Shown one piece after another: positions 25,246 through 33,795 of a stretch of 52,973 nucleotides of DNA (position 1 is the first letter of the stretch; each line of letters begins with the position of its first letter). Source of the DNA: an uncultured Ruminococcus sp. (GTDB taxonomy: Bacteria; Bacillota; Clostridia; Oscillospirales; CAG-272); the NCBI GenBank assembly GCA_905202255.1, contig CAJKRH010000008.1, forward strand, positions 1-52,973, read 5' to 3'. Below the pieces are notes generated by a model. The model saw only the letters and a program-made list of their open reading frames with translations, did not search any database and was not told the origin of the DNA. The position numbers and the translations under genes were made by a program.

Positions 25246-25322
25246 GGGCCTTTAGCTCAGTTGGTTAGAGCAACCGGCTCATAACCGGTTGGTCTGGGGT
25301 TCGAGTCCCTAAAGGCCCACCA
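25246..25322 (+). tRNA. tRNA with CAT anticodon (Met elongator or Ile2)
   Basis: A 77-nt cloverleaf with encoded CCA: acceptor GGGCCTT/AAGGCCC, D-arm AGCTCAGTTGGTTAGAGC, anticodon loop CTCATAA with CAT, T-arm GGGGTTCGAGTCCC. The anticodon alone cannot separate elongator tRNA-Met from the lysidine-modified tRNA-Ile2. The overall sequence looks close to Firmicute Ile2 forms, so I leave it open. Confidence 0.9.
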
Positions 25323-25358
25323 GATATCGGCGAAGCCTATATGGTTTCGCCTTTATAT

Positions 25359-25434
25359 AGGGGTATAGCTCAGCAGGTAGAGCAGCGGTCTCCAAAACCG
25401 CGTGTCGTGAGTTCGATTCTTACTGCCCCTGCCA
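25359..25434 (+). tRNA. tRNA-Trp (CCA anticodon)
   Basis: A 76-nt cloverleaf: acceptor AGGGGTA/TGCCCCT, D-arm AGCTCAGCAGGTAGAGC, anticodon loop CTCCAAA with CCA, T-arm GTGAG-TTCGATT-CTTAC, discriminator G and encoded CCA. Confidence 0.92.
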
Positions 25435-25463
25435 AAACTCCCGCACTGATGTGCGGGAGTTTT
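25435..25463 (+). terminator. Terminator of the tRNA operon
   Basis: AAACTCCCGCAC, loop TGAT, GTGCGGGAGTTTTAC, directly after the tRNA-Trp CCA. Beyond it, 25460-25520 is a run of TTTTTAC/TTTTTCAC-like pyrimidine repeats with no gene. Confidence 0.85.
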
Positions 25464-25596
25464 ACTTTTTACTTTTTACTTTTTCACTTTTTCACCTTTT
25501 CATTCTTCACTTGTCACTTGTCAAGGTAATAAGTAATGCGAGCAGTGAAGAAGTGCGTGGACTTTCCGGCAGTACGCTTGACCGTATAATTCACCA

Positions 25597-25625
25597 TTGA
25601 AAAAAGGGAAGATTTATGATATAAT
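25597..25625 (+). promoter_or_regulatory. Promoter of the DUF4375 gene
   Basis: TTGAAA (25597-25602), 17 bp, TATAAT (25620-25625), 41 bp before the start codon. Confidence 0.7.
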
Positions 25626-25666
25626 AAAATATCGACAAATCGGAATTTGAAGGAGGGCTGGAATGA

Positions 25667-26071
25667 ATGGGCGTGTTCAGTTTTTTTAAGAAAAGCAAAG
25701 TGGAACTGACCGATGAACAGAAAAAGTGGAATAAAATGTGGGATTTGTGGGTAGAAGGTCGTACGGACTCTCCCTATTCAGAATTGATGACCTATCAAAG
25801 CGAAATCAACAATGGCGGACATGACCAATATTTCTTCAATATCGAGAATTCGGGCAATTTGCAAAAGGAAATGGCGGTTTTGAAAACTGTTTTGCCCGCA
25901 AAGCTGCGAGACAATTTACAAAATGCATATGATGCATATTTGAAGCTAACGAATGAAGAATCTGACGAGCAAGCAGGAACGATACTGAGTCAATATGATG
26001 ATGAGTTTTATAAAGTCGAAGAAGATATCAACCGCATACTAAGGGAGTATGCATCTCAAATAGAACTATAA
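25667..26071 (+). CDS. DUF4375 family protein
   Basis: This 134-residue soluble protein has the family signature SEINNGGHDQYFFN (residues ~47-60), followed by a helical region. DUF4375 proteins are of unknown function and are often found among accessory genes, immunity-like loci and orphan islands. GAAGGAGGG precedes it; a slightly different in-frame start would not alter the domain. It is followed by another unknown gene on the same strand, and both have AT-richer codon use than the housekeeping genes around them, suggesting later acquisition. Confidence 0.8.
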   Translation: MGVFSFFKKSKVELTDEQKKWNKMWDLWVEGRTDSPYSELMTYQSEINNGGHDQYFFNIENSGNLQKEMAVLKTVLPAKLRDNLQNAYDAYLKLTNEESDEQAGTILSQYDDEFYKVEEDINRILREYASQIEL

Positions 26072-26153
26072 ATTCCAGTTTGTCCAACCGAACCCCATAC
26101 ATAGCCAAACGCTCCCAGTGAGTGGCAATATATCATAAGAAAGGCGCAAAGTA

Positions 26154-26993
26154 ATGAATAAAGAATTTATTGAAAACTTTAAAAAGTTTAAGCTTACAGG
26201 CGAGCGTATCCTCTGCTCGCGTGAGGAAAAACGCAAGCACGACCTTGCTGTTATCGACTTTTTACAAGCCGCCCTTCGCGGCAATGAGTTAGAGGGAACC
26301 GAAGAAATAGGCTTTGCCTATTGGAATATTTCTGACAGCTTTGCTATGCTCAAAGACGGTAGCAACCTTTACAAAAATCACTGCGAGTTTGCCGATTTTC
26401 TGAAAGATAAGCCATCAAAATATCTGCTTTGGCTTGTCTGCGATGCCACACAGCGCTTTACTCTTGAACTCGGCGGTTTTGCGGATTTTTGGTGGGACTG
26501 TTACAAAAACGCTTTGAGTAAAAATGCAGGTATAAACGGCATAGAACCAATCACATTTCAATGCCATAACGCAGCATTGTCGGTTTTGCCGACATTGAAA
26601 ACCCCTGCTAAATACTTGGAACTTGCTAAAGATAATTTCAGATTATTTTTAGAAGCGACCGAATCCTCCGATAATTACATTTTTTACAAAACATTTTATT
26701 CCGCTCTTTGCCTGAAAGCTTTTGGAAATGCTGAATGTGATGTTTTTGAACTTGGTATGCAACTGCTACCGTGGTTGAAGTCAGAAAAGCCGCAAAATGA
26801 TTTTTTAATCGGCGAATGGGAAATGCTCAATGGACAACGGTCAAAATATGACTTGGCAAGAGTGGCTGTCAACAGAGCCGTCAATGCTTTGATTGACGCC
26901 GGCAGTGCAGAACAAGCAAGAAAACTGTATAATGAGGCGAGAAATTACGGTTTGTCCAAAAACGCATATATTGAAAAAAGGATATTCGGTTAA
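26154..26993 (+). CDS. Hypothetical protein, helical and TPR-like in appearance
   Basis: I do not recognise a family in this 279-residue soluble protein. It has no signal peptide or membrane helix. It looks mainly alpha-helical, with aromatic-rich blocks (EEIGFAYWNISDSFAMLKDG and GGFADFWWDCYKNAL) and a C-terminal NALIDAGSAEQARKLYNEARNYG that resembles one TPR/SEL1-type helix pair. GAAAGG lies upstream. It sits 82 bp after the DUF4375 gene and shares its AT-rich composition. A short hairpin at 27003-27029 follows. Confidence 0.7.
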   Translation: MNKEFIENFKKFKLTGERILCSREEKRKHDLAVIDFLQAALRGNELEGTEEIGFAYWNISDSFAMLKDGSNLYKNHCEFADFLKDKPSKYLLWLVCDATQRFTLELGGFADFWWDCYKNALSKNAGINGIEPITFQCHNAALSVLPTLKTPAKYLELAKDNFRLFLEATESSDNYIFYKTFYSALCLKAFGNAECDVFELGMQLLPWLKSEKPQNDFLIGEWEMLNGQRSKYDLARVAVNRAVNALIDAGSAEQARKLYNEARNYGLSKNAYIEKRIFG

Positions 26994-27002
26994 GGCTACA
27001 TA

Positions 27003-27071
27003 CAAGAGCGTCGAGAAATCGGCGCTCTTATTATGAACCCATCAACGCAAATTGAACCCACCAACGCAAAT
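27003..27071. repeat. Hairpin plus 19-bp tandem duplication
   Basis: AAGAGCG (27004-27010) and CGCTCTT (27023-27029) form a small hairpin that may terminate the preceding gene. Next to it the 19-mer TGAACCCATCAACGCAAAT (27034-27052) is repeated once in tandem (27053-27071) with a single change. Confidence 0.6.
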
Positions 27072-27150
27072 CGGGGCTGCCACGGAAAGGAATTTACTCC
27101 TCTCGGCGACAGCACCGATTTTTTATCAAATTTTAATTGCCGGCATGAAA

Positions 27151-28539
27151 TCAGAGCGACGGTGTCTGCCCATAGTAGCAAAGGCTCAATGCGGTGATAT
27201 CATCAAACTGCGGTGCCTGCCCCACAAATGCTTCCACATCGGCTCTGACGGCAGACAGCAGCGGCTCGGGCGCACAATCGCGGTTGGCATTGAGAACGGC
27301 GGCGAGTCGCGCTTCGCCGTAAAGCTGACCGGAAGCGTCCGTTGCCTCGGTGACACCGTCGGTGTAAATAAACAGTGCATCCCCGGGCGAAAGTTCCAGA
27401 CTGCATGAACGATAGCGCGTTTCTTCCATTCCTGCCAGCACAAGACCGGAGCGGGTGCGCAGATAATCATATTTGCCGTCGGCACGCCGAAGCAGTGGCG
27501 GATTATGTCCGGCATTGACATAAGCAAGATGCCCTGTGGAAAGCTCGAGTATGCCCATCCATGCCGTTACAAACATACCTTCATCGTTTGTCTCGCAGAG
27601 CAGGCGATTTACTTCCGTAAAGACTACATCGGGCGATGTGCCGTGCTGTGCATGGTCTTTTATCAGTGTTTTGGCAGTGACCATAAAGAGCGCCGCGGGA
27701 ATACCTTTTCCCGATACATCCGCCACCACTACAGCCAGATGGTCATCGTCAACAAGGAAGAAATCGTAGAAATCCCCGCCAACCTCCTTGGCAGGATTCA
27801 TGATGGCATAGATATCAAATTCTTTTTGCGAGGGGAATGCGGGAAAGATGCGCGGGAGCATGGATGTCTGTATATGCGTGGCTACGCTTAATTCGGATTC
27901 AATCTGCTGTTTATCCGCGCTGTCCTTAATCTGGCGCTCAAGCAGCTTTCGCGTGCGGTCTGCCAGCGTAGAGCATATGATGGTCACTCCGCATAGAATA
28001 AGCGAGCGTGGAAGTATGTAAAAGAGTACGACGCGGCGGATGGTGTTGCCCGTGACGACGCGCATACCGTCCGATTCCAGTGCCTTTAGCAGATTGCTGT
28101 CCCATTCGCCGAAATATGTACCTATAATCAGTGACGCCGCCATACATACAACGGAAACGGCAAGCAGACCGTAGGAGAAGCGTTTGGAATAGTAATGACA
28201 GCCCAGAACTACAGGCACAGCCCATGCCAGAACGGCATGACTGGGCAAAGCGGAGGACAAAAGCGTAATGCCCAATATGCAACACAGAAGAATATACAGC
28301 TTCAGACGCGGCGAATTCTGATTTATGATGTGCAAAAGCAGGCTGGGCAGAAGCAGAAGTGAAATACCGCCGATGCCGGCTATCGCCATAATGGTTTTCG
28401 GAACGATGAACACTCCCAGAATGTTCAGCACCCAAATCACGGCAACCACAACCGCAAGCACACGCATACAGCGCGCGGCGTAAAGGTTGGCTTCCTTTTC
28501 GTTTTCGGCAAAGGCGGCTGAATAATCCGCTTCGTTCAT
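27151..28539 (-). CDS. Membrane-anchored PP2C-type phosphatase (SpoIIE/RsbU domain)
   Basis: This 462-residue protein has about six N-terminal membrane segments (residues ~20-190), a linker coil (~195-225), and a PPM-type serine phosphatase domain. Visible motifs are IMNPAKEVGGDFYDFF, VVADVSGKGIPAALFM, YVNAGHNPPLL and LFIYTDGVTEATD, which supply the metal-binding Asp residues. Such enzymes usually dephosphorylate an anti-anti-sigma protein in a partner-switching pathway, but no SpoIIAA/RsbV-like partner is next to it. The membrane half could sense a signal. A divergent promoter pair lies between it and the next gene. Confidence 0.88.
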   Translation of the reverse strand: MNEADYSAAFAENEKEANLYAARCMRVLAVVVAVIWVLNILGVFIVPKTIMAIAGIGGISLLLLPSLLLHIINQNSPRLKLYILLCCILGITLLSSALPSHAVLAWAVPVVLGCHYYSKRFSYGLLAVSVVCMAASLIIGTYFGEWDSNLLKALESDGMRVVTGNTIRRVVLFYILPRSLILCGVTIICSTLADRTRKLLERQIKDSADKQQIESELSVATHIQTSMLPRIFPAFPSQKEFDIYAIMNPAKEVGGDFYDFFLVDDDHLAVVVADVSGKGIPAALFMVTAKTLIKDHAQHGTSPDVVFTEVNRLLCETNDEGMFVTAWMGILELSTGHLAYVNAGHNPPLLRRADGKYDYLRTRSGLVLAGMEETRYRSCSLELSPGDALFIYTDGVTEATDASGQLYGEARLAAVLNANRDCAPEPLLSAVRADVEAFVGQAPQFDDITALSLCYYGQTPSL

Positions 28540-28609
28540 ATAAACACCGTCCGTTCTGCTTTTCTGCCGACTGCAAGGCAGTGCGGCATGGAAAATGCTG
28601 ATTTATTAC

Positions 28610-28638
28610 ATTATACCCCCTCGGCGGGAGAATGTCAA
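28610..28638 (-). promoter_or_regulatory. Promoter of the PP2C phosphatase gene
   Basis: On the minus strand TTGACA (28633-28638) and TATAAT (28610-28615) with a 17-bp spacer: two perfect boxes. Confidence 0.85.
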
Positions 28639-28687
28639 CAGTTTGCGGCAAATTCCGCCACCATGAAAGGCATGGGCGGAAAAATGC

Positions 28688-28716
28688 TTGAAATATTTAT
28701 TTTTTTATGATATAAT
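28688..28716 (+). promoter_or_regulatory. Promoter of the unknown membrane-anchored gene
   Basis: TTGAAA (28688-28693), 17 bp, TATAAT (28711-28716). It is followed by the ribosome site AAGGAG at 28731-28736. Confidence 0.75.
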
Positions 28717-28749
28717 ATAACAAAACACGGAAGGAGACAGAGAAAGTCA

Positions 28750-29712
28750 ATGGATAAACCGAAATGGTACAGGAAATTTTTGATTGTCTTGCTTATCGTC
28801 ATATTCTCGCCGCTGATTATTGTCGGGATTGTCATCGGAGGGATTTATACGGCGTTTCGGATGCCGAGGCTGAAAAGAGAATACAAAAATTCCAGATATT
28901 ATGCCGATTTTAAGAGAAAGTTTACGGCGGATATTCTGTATTCTCCAGAATACCGTTTCTATAACGGTGCTATGTCGCGCAATCTGCCGATAAAATATAT
29001 CAGGCAGGAGACTAATGGATTTGAATATTTTATTTACGATGATACGCTCTATCTTTTTCCCGATTTTGACGGGATAGATTATATTGAAGATAAATCCGAT
29101 TGGATGGTGGATTATGACGGCGATTCGGATTTTTTCGACAGACGCCTTGACAGCATGCTCTCAAAGCTTGAAAATCGCTTCGATTATCCCATCAGGGTGC
29201 TTGCAGAGAGGAGAATGTTTTATCGGATGAACCTTAGTGGCATGGATATTCCCGAGAGCATTTTCATCACGCAGAGCTATGACAATGCCTTTGAAAACGA
29301 TGCTTCTCCGCTTAAAATGATTGTTCCGCAAAGCACGGAAGAGCTCTATGGCATGATGCTTGAAACGCCCGATTTATGCGGCAGATTTGAGCTTGACAAA
29401 AGCGCAGGAAGTATTACATGGAATCTTTCTGAAAATATAGTAATCGAAATCTGCGTCGGCACGCCGGAGTGCTATATCGGCATAAATAAATCGCATGGCG
29501 GAAAGGTCGGCGGCGAAATTACGCACCTGCATCCGTCCGTATTTGAAATTTACGATGAAATCTGCAAAATAGGAAGGCGCGGAAATGTCACTGTGCTCCG
29601 CGCTTCACCGGTCGGCTCCGCACTGCTGTATGCGGGAAGAGAGGATGTCTGCCCGTATCCGAGGGAGAAAAAGCTTTTGCTCGGAAAATATTATTATCTG
29701 GAAGCCCGTTAG
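28750..29712 (+). CDS. Hypothetical membrane-anchored protein
   Basis: No family is recognised in this 320-residue protein. One hydrophobic helix (residues ~10-32) follows a short positive N-terminus. The rest is soluble and rich in Tyr, Phe and Asp. Possible landmarks are a DFDGIDYIEDKSDWMVDYDG acidic stretch and a C-terminal block GGKVGGEITHLHPSVFEIYDEI, then RRGNVTVLRASPVGSALLYAG. The second block looks like the end of a compact alpha/beta domain. It is a lone gene with its own strong promoter, divergent from the PP2C phosphatase gene, and a bidirectional terminator follows at 29909. Confidence 0.75.
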   Translation: MDKPKWYRKFLIVLLIVIFSPLIIVGIVIGGIYTAFRMPRLKREYKNSRYYADFKRKFTADILYSPEYRFYNGAMSRNLPIKYIRQETNGFEYFIYDDTLYLFPDFDGIDYIEDKSDWMVDYDGDSDFFDRRLDSMLSKLENRFDYPIRVLAERRMFYRMNLSGMDIPESIFITQSYDNAFENDASPLKMIVPQSTEELYGMMLETPDLCGRFELDKSAGSITWNLSENIVIEICVGTPECYIGINKSHGGKVGGEITHLHPSVFEIYDEICKIGRRGNVTVLRASPVGSALLYAGREDVCPYPREKKLLLGKYYYLEAR

Positions 29713-29908
29713 TATAGATTTGCGCTATGTGAAAGGGCGTTTTTCCATCAGCTTCACAAATAAATGCATAACCGTAAATGCCGATGTCAGCAATAAATAC
29801 GGCATTCGGCTCTGATGAATTTATCAATATTAGCGGAAGACCCTTTAATTCAGATTCCGGAATATTTTGAAAGGATGCTGCTGTATAAAGCCTATCCGGG
29901 ATAAGTGA

Positions 29909-29949
29909 ATAACATAAAAACCGCTTCTCCGAAGCGGTTTTTATGTTAT
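29909..29949. terminator. Perfect bidirectional terminator
   Basis: Perfect 19-bp arms, ATAACATAAAAACCGCTTC and its complement, with loop TCC. The A and T runs inside the arms let it act for the plus-strand unknown gene and the convergent minus-strand MutS-like gene. The stretch 29713-29908 holds no gene. Confidence 0.85.
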
Positions 29950-29971
29950 ATCTCATTTTGTAAAAAAGCGT

Positions 29972-31513
29972 CTATTTTTCCGCGAGGAAACCGATGCCGT
30001 ATTTCTCGAAAATATCCATGGCGTGGCTTCCGCGGCTTCTTTTTCCGCGCACGATTTTATATGAGCGTTCCTTGCCCTGAAGCTCGGCGCAGAGAAAATC
30101 TATCTTGCCGCGCGAGCGTTTGCTTTTGTTTATTTCATCGGCATATGAGGCTATCTCATGTATATGCGTGGCATAGAGGACGCGGCAATTCTTTGCCGAG
30201 AGCCATTCGAGCGTTTTTTCCGCGATTATCGCGCCGTCCTCCGAGCTTGTTCCCGAGAAAAGCTCATCGAGCAATATCAGGCTGTTTTCCGTGGCGGCGG
30301 AACATATTTCCGCCATTGCGCGGCATTCTCCCTCGAGTCTGCCGGCACCCGATTCGCTCGTGAAAACGGAAAACTGCGCCAGTATCTCACTGCACAGCGG
30401 CATGGCGGCACTTTCGGCAGGGATCGGAAGCCCGAGCGAGAAAAGTATCTGCGCTATGCCGAGTGCGCGAAGATAAACGCTTTTTCCGCCGCTGTTCGGT
30501 CCCGTCAGGATGAAGATGCGTCCGTTTTCATCGAAATGCACATCGTTTTTCACTATGCGGCAGCTCTGCATTTCCGCGAGCAGGTTCGGATTATAAAGCC
30601 CCGAAATATCAAGCTTATCCGAGAATGCGGGGAAGCAAAGCGGCATACCCTTGCTTCTCACGGCGAGCATATAATTCATGCCCATGCGGATAAACCGCAG
30701 TTCATCGCAGATTTCGCAGAGGAAATTACATGCGCCGTCCAGCATATTGCCGAGCACGGATTTTATCTTCTTCAGCGAGCCGCGCATATAGTCGTTCAGC
30801 GCGCTGTAGAGATTTACGTCAAAAGCGCGCATGGCTGTTCCGGAGAGGGTCGCTTCCTTTTTGCCGAGCGGAGCGATGCATATCATACTTTTGTTTTCAA
30901 CTTTTTTCGAAAACATTTTATCAAAAACCGTATTTGTCACATACGGCTCGGAATTTACGGAAATTATACCCGCCTCAAGCGGGCGAAGCTCGGAATCGAG
31001 ATTTATCCCGATGGAAACGCTCCTGATGTGCTTTATGTTTTCATCCATCGCGGAGATATATTCGCGGGCGTTTTTATACCAGTCCGATGAATATACATCG
31101 CGTGCTTTTTGCAGAAGCGAATGAAGCGCATGCGAATCGCACGCTTCTATGATATCAGCCACGCCGAGCAGAGTATCTGTACATTCGGTATAGTACATCA
31201 GCTCGCGGAAAGCATAAAACATGCGCTCGTTTGAAAGCTCCTTTGTGCCGAAACGAAGTTCTTTTCTGTATTCCGCGATATTTTCGGCGCCCTTTGCCAA
31301 TGCTTCGAAGGCTTCAAAGAGCGCGGAGCTTTTGTCTATGGCAGAGAACAGCTTCTGCCTTTCGGCTATCGCATCGCCGTCGCACGAGAGAAGCTCGCTT
31401 ACAAAATCCTTTTGCTTATACGACATAAAAAATGAAAAATTCAGCTTTTCAAAAATGCCTTCGGAGAGCTTTACCCGAGAGGCGTCGCTTTCTTTGCCGA
31501 GAATGCTGTACAT
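29972..31513 (-). CDS. MutS-family ATPase lacking the mismatch-recognition domain
   Basis: This 513-residue protein has the MutS domain V ATPase at its C-terminus: Walker A TGPNSGGKS near residue 338, SLILLDELFSGTSSEDGA (Walker B), and THIHEIASYAD. The N-terminal ~300 residues look like the MutS core and lever helices. The N-terminal mismatch-binding domain with its Phe-X-Glu motif is absent, and so is a Smr nuclease domain. It is therefore not MutS1 or MutS2 but one of the short MutS-like proteins of unknown role. AGGAGG lies before ATG 31513, inside the end of the upstream gene, so the pair is translationally coupled. Confidence 0.85.
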   Translation of the reverse strand: MYSILGKESDASRVKLSEGIFEKLNFSFFMSYKQKDFVSELLSCDGDAIAERQKLFSAIDKSSALFEAFEALAKGAENIAEYRKELRFGTKELSNERMFYAFRELMYYTECTDTLLGVADIIEACDSHALHSLLQKARDVYSSDWYKNAREYISAMDENIKHIRSVSIGINLDSELRPLEAGIISVNSEPYVTNTVFDKMFSKKVENKSMICIAPLGKKEATLSGTAMRAFDVNLYSALNDYMRGSLKKIKSVLGNMLDGACNFLCEICDELRFIRMGMNYMLAVRSKGMPLCFPAFSDKLDISGLYNPNLLAEMQSCRIVKNDVHFDENGRIFILTGPNSGGKSVYLRALGIAQILFSLGLPIPAESAAMPLCSEILAQFSVFTSESGAGRLEGECRAMAEICSAATENSLILLDELFSGTSSEDGAIIAEKTLEWLSAKNCRVLYATHIHEIASYADEINKSKRSRGKIDFLCAELQGKERSYKIVRGKRSRGSHAMDIFEKYGIGFLAEK

Positions 31514-31516
31514 AAT

Positions 31517-31912
31517 TTATCCTCCTACCACGGTGTAAACTTTTTCCGCTATGAACGGAATAAGACGAAGTATCGCCCTGTGGGTAAAATGCGCCGCCGC
31601 GAACATGAACGCTATCATAAACGCAAGGCAGATATATGCTTTTGCGCGCGATATATTGAATTTTCCGAGGAGCTTTATCGCCTGCGTGTATTTGAAGATG
31701 AGTATGCCCCAGAAAAGCGCCATGAAAGCCGCCGTTATCGGGAAAGTGAGCAGGGCAAAAATATATGTTATTCCCGCATACATCATGATTACGCGCAGTA
31801 TCAGGGCGCGCGGCTTGTAGATATAGAAATTTTCCATGCTGTCGATATATTCTATTGTCTTTGCCTGAACTATGAGCATATCGCGCGGGGACAGACGGCC
31901 GCCGGCTTTCAT
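31517..31912 (-). CDS. Small membrane protein coupled to the MutS-like gene
   Basis: This 131-residue protein has three or four membrane segments (about residues 37-56, 58-75, 88-108). The N-terminus begins MKAGGRLSPRDMLIVQAKTIE with a helical cytoplasmic arm. No known family is recognised. Its stop codon lies 3 bp before the MutS-like start and contains that gene's ribosome site, so the two are certainly cotranscribed. A membrane partner for a MutS-like ATPase has no obvious precedent that I can name. GGAGG precedes its ATG. Confidence 0.75.
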   Translation of the reverse strand: MKAGGRLSPRDMLIVQAKTIEYIDSMENFYIYKPRALILRVIMMYAGITYIFALLTFPITAAFMALFWGILIFKYTQAIKLLGKFNISRAKAYICLAFMIAFMFAAAHFTHRAILRLIPFIAEKVYTVVGG

Positions 31913-31984
31913 ATATTTACCTCCGCATATTTAATCTGTATATTATTATATCACGGATGCAATGCCGTGTCAACCGAGTGAAAA

Positions 31985-32016
31985 GAAAATCCGAGGGCGC
32001 AAGCCTTCGGATTTTC
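31985..32016 (-). terminator. Terminator of the ECF sigma operon
   Basis: GAAAATCCGAGGGC, loop GCAA, GCCTTCGGATTTTC with one mismatch. A T-rich tail follows on the minus strand. Confidence 0.75.
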
Positions 32017-32035
32017 CTGCTATATCTGATGTTTT

Positions 32036-33058
32036 TTATTCTGCAATTCCGGAGGGGATATATGCGCCGCTTGTTTCGCTCAATGTATTATTGGTATGTT
32101 CAGTATGTTCACCGCTGTATGCAGGATTATTTGCGGTGAAATTATTGCGGATGAAATCTATTATCGCAGCGGAGTTTTCGGCGCGGAAGAGCATGATGCC
32201 TTTTTCGTATTCTTCGAAGCTGCCCGTATAGCTGCTTATGAGCACATAGCCGTTATCGAAAATATCAATGCGGTTTGCGGCGCCGACCTTGCTTGATATA
32301 TCGATTCTCGCGAAGCTTTTTATATCCGAAAGGGCGCTTGCCAGCGATTCGTTATCGGAGAGCGCTCTTGTGCCGTCGAGACCGAGAAGCATATCAAAAA
32401 GCTCTGCCGTGTGCGCCGCGTCCTTATTGTAAGTGTAGGTATCCTTGTTCGGGATGATGACGGAAATTCTCGTTATATCGCCATAGGTTTTTGCCGCGGT
32501 TTTTTCAAAATAATCCGCGAGAGTTGCCGTGTCGATATCTGTTTTTGCATATCTGTAATAATGCTCGGTGGAGCCCGCCTCGCTTTTTTCGGTATACTTC
32601 AGGCAAACGGCAACCTCCGGAGATACACCCTTTATCTCATAGAGCACGGCTTTTTTATATGAGATATCCTCATCTTTGTTTTCGGGATAGATGTGGTTAT
32701 ATTGCTTTACGGTGACTTCGCCTATCTCATCGCCGACAAGTGCCGCATCAATGACCATGCCGCGGCTGTAGCCGGAATACGGCGAATTCTGAATCTCGAA
32801 AAACCATTTGTTGTAAATTGCAATTTCGTCCGTGGTTCCGGCTGCATACGGAAAGTACGGGTTCTTTGTATCTTTCGGATCTGCGGGTACATTTCTGCCT
32901 ATGAGCGGCAGAGTACAGATTATGAGCGCGAGGCAGGCGGCAACCGAGGCAACCTTTATGGCAAATCCCTTTCGACTGCCTTTTTTCGGTGCGGCTTCCG
33001 CTATCATATCGTCATCGGCTTCGCCGATTGCTTTTGCCAGTTCTATTTCTTTTTTCAT
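32036..33058 (-). CDS. Probable membrane anti-sigma factor of the adjacent ECF sigma
   Basis: This 340-residue protein has a short cytoplasmic N-terminus (~32 residues, enough to hold the sigma factor), one membrane helix (~33-53) and a ~280-residue extracytoplasmic domain that I do not recognise. It overlaps the sigma gene by ATGA, the usual arrangement of an ECF sigma and its anti-sigma. The extracellular part would sense an envelope signal. It lacks a clear zinc ZAS motif, so it may be a DUF4179-like type, but I cannot confirm this. Confidence 0.75.
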   Translation of the reverse strand: MKKEIELAKAIGEADDDMIAEAAPKKGSRKGFAIKVASVAACLALIICTLPLIGRNVPADPKDTKNPYFPYAAGTTDEIAIYNKWFFEIQNSPYSGYSRGMVIDAALVGDEIGEVTVKQYNHIYPENKDEDISYKKAVLYEIKGVSPEVAVCLKYTEKSEAGSTEHYYRYAKTDIDTATLADYFEKTAAKTYGDITRISVIIPNKDTYTYNKDAAHTAELFDMLLGLDGTRALSDNESLASALSDIKSFARIDISSKVGAANRIDIFDNGYVLISSYTGSFEEYEKGIMLFRAENSAAIIDFIRNNFTANNPAYSGEHTEHTNNTLSETSGAYIPSGIAE

Positions 33059-33609
33059 ATGCTTATTCCTTCTTTCTCAAGATATTCGCGTAGCTTTTTT
33101 CTTGTCCGCGAGAGCGTCATGGAAACTCCGGCGGAAGTGATTCCGCGCTCGTGCGCTATATCGCCGACGGAGAGGAAATACCAATATCTCTGCATGAAGA
33201 TGATTCGTGTTTCTCTCGGGAGCGAGCGCAGAAAAGAGTTTACTGCATCGCGCAGGGTTATAGCCTCGGCGATATCGCCGCCCTCCGAGGGAATACATTC
33301 CGCAAGCTCGTCGAGCGAGACGCACGGGCTGTTTTCACCGCGCTTTTTGGCTTTTCTTTCACGCAGGCGGTCGAGCGAAGCATTGCGCGTGAGCTTGCCG
33401 AGATATGTTGCGAGATTTTCGGGATTTTGCGGCGGAATACTGTTCCATGCGCCGACATACGCGTCGGAAACGCACTCCTTGGCATCTTCTTCGCAGGGAA
33501 GAATGCCTTTTGCTATCGCATGGCAATATCTGCCGTATTTTTTCTGCGTTTCTTCGATTGCCGTCTCCGAGCGCGCAAAAAACAGATCTACTATCGCTTT
33601 GTCCTCCAT
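33055..33609 (-). CDS. ECF-type RNA polymerase sigma factor
   Basis: This 184-residue sigma-70 family protein has region 2 (residues ~20-85, with CEEDAKECVSDAYVGAWNSIPP and LATYLGKLTRNASLDRLRERK) and region 4 (~120-178, with LPRETRIIFMQRYWYFLSVGDIAHERGITSAGVSMTLSRTRKKLREYL). A short acidic linker joins them. GGAGGTGAT precedes the ATG. It is cotranscribed with its membrane anti-sigma, which overlaps its stop by four bases. The stimulus and regulon are unknown. Confidence 0.92.
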   Translation of the reverse strand: MEDKAIVDLFFARSETAIEETQKKYGRYCHAIAKGILPCEEDAKECVSDAYVGAWNSIPPQNPENLATYLGKLTRNASLDRLRERKAKKRGENSPCVSLDELAECIPSEGGDIAEAITLRDAVNSFLRSLPRETRIIFMQRYWYFLSVGDIAHERGITSAGVSMTLSRTRKKLREYLEKEGISI

Positions 33610-33702
33610 TGTATCACCTCCGCGGAGTTTGTTTCGGGATATCCTTCACCCATATACACGGAAAAAGCATATGAAAAATAACGGTACGGATGAAAGAATT
33701 TG

Positions 33703-33736
33703 AAAAAACCGTGCGTTTTCATCGGAAAATGCACGG
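33703..33736 (-). terminator. Terminator of the corrinoid-protein operon
   Basis: CCGTGCGTTTTC (33709-33720) pairs with GGAAAATGCACGG (33724-33736). On the minus strand it is followed by a T run, the complement of 33703-33708. It lies 60 bp past the corrinoid gene stop. Confidence 0.75.
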
Positions 33737-33795
33737 AGAGTTTTTTGAGAAAGAAGAGTTATTATAGTATTGTCAAAATTAAATCGCTTTTCCGC

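Noticed and set aside
25464..25520. Pyrimidine-rich tract after the tRNA operon as a possible CRISPR or promoter
   Set aside because: It is low-complexity TTTTTAC/TTTTCAC sequence with no spacer structure and no box pair.
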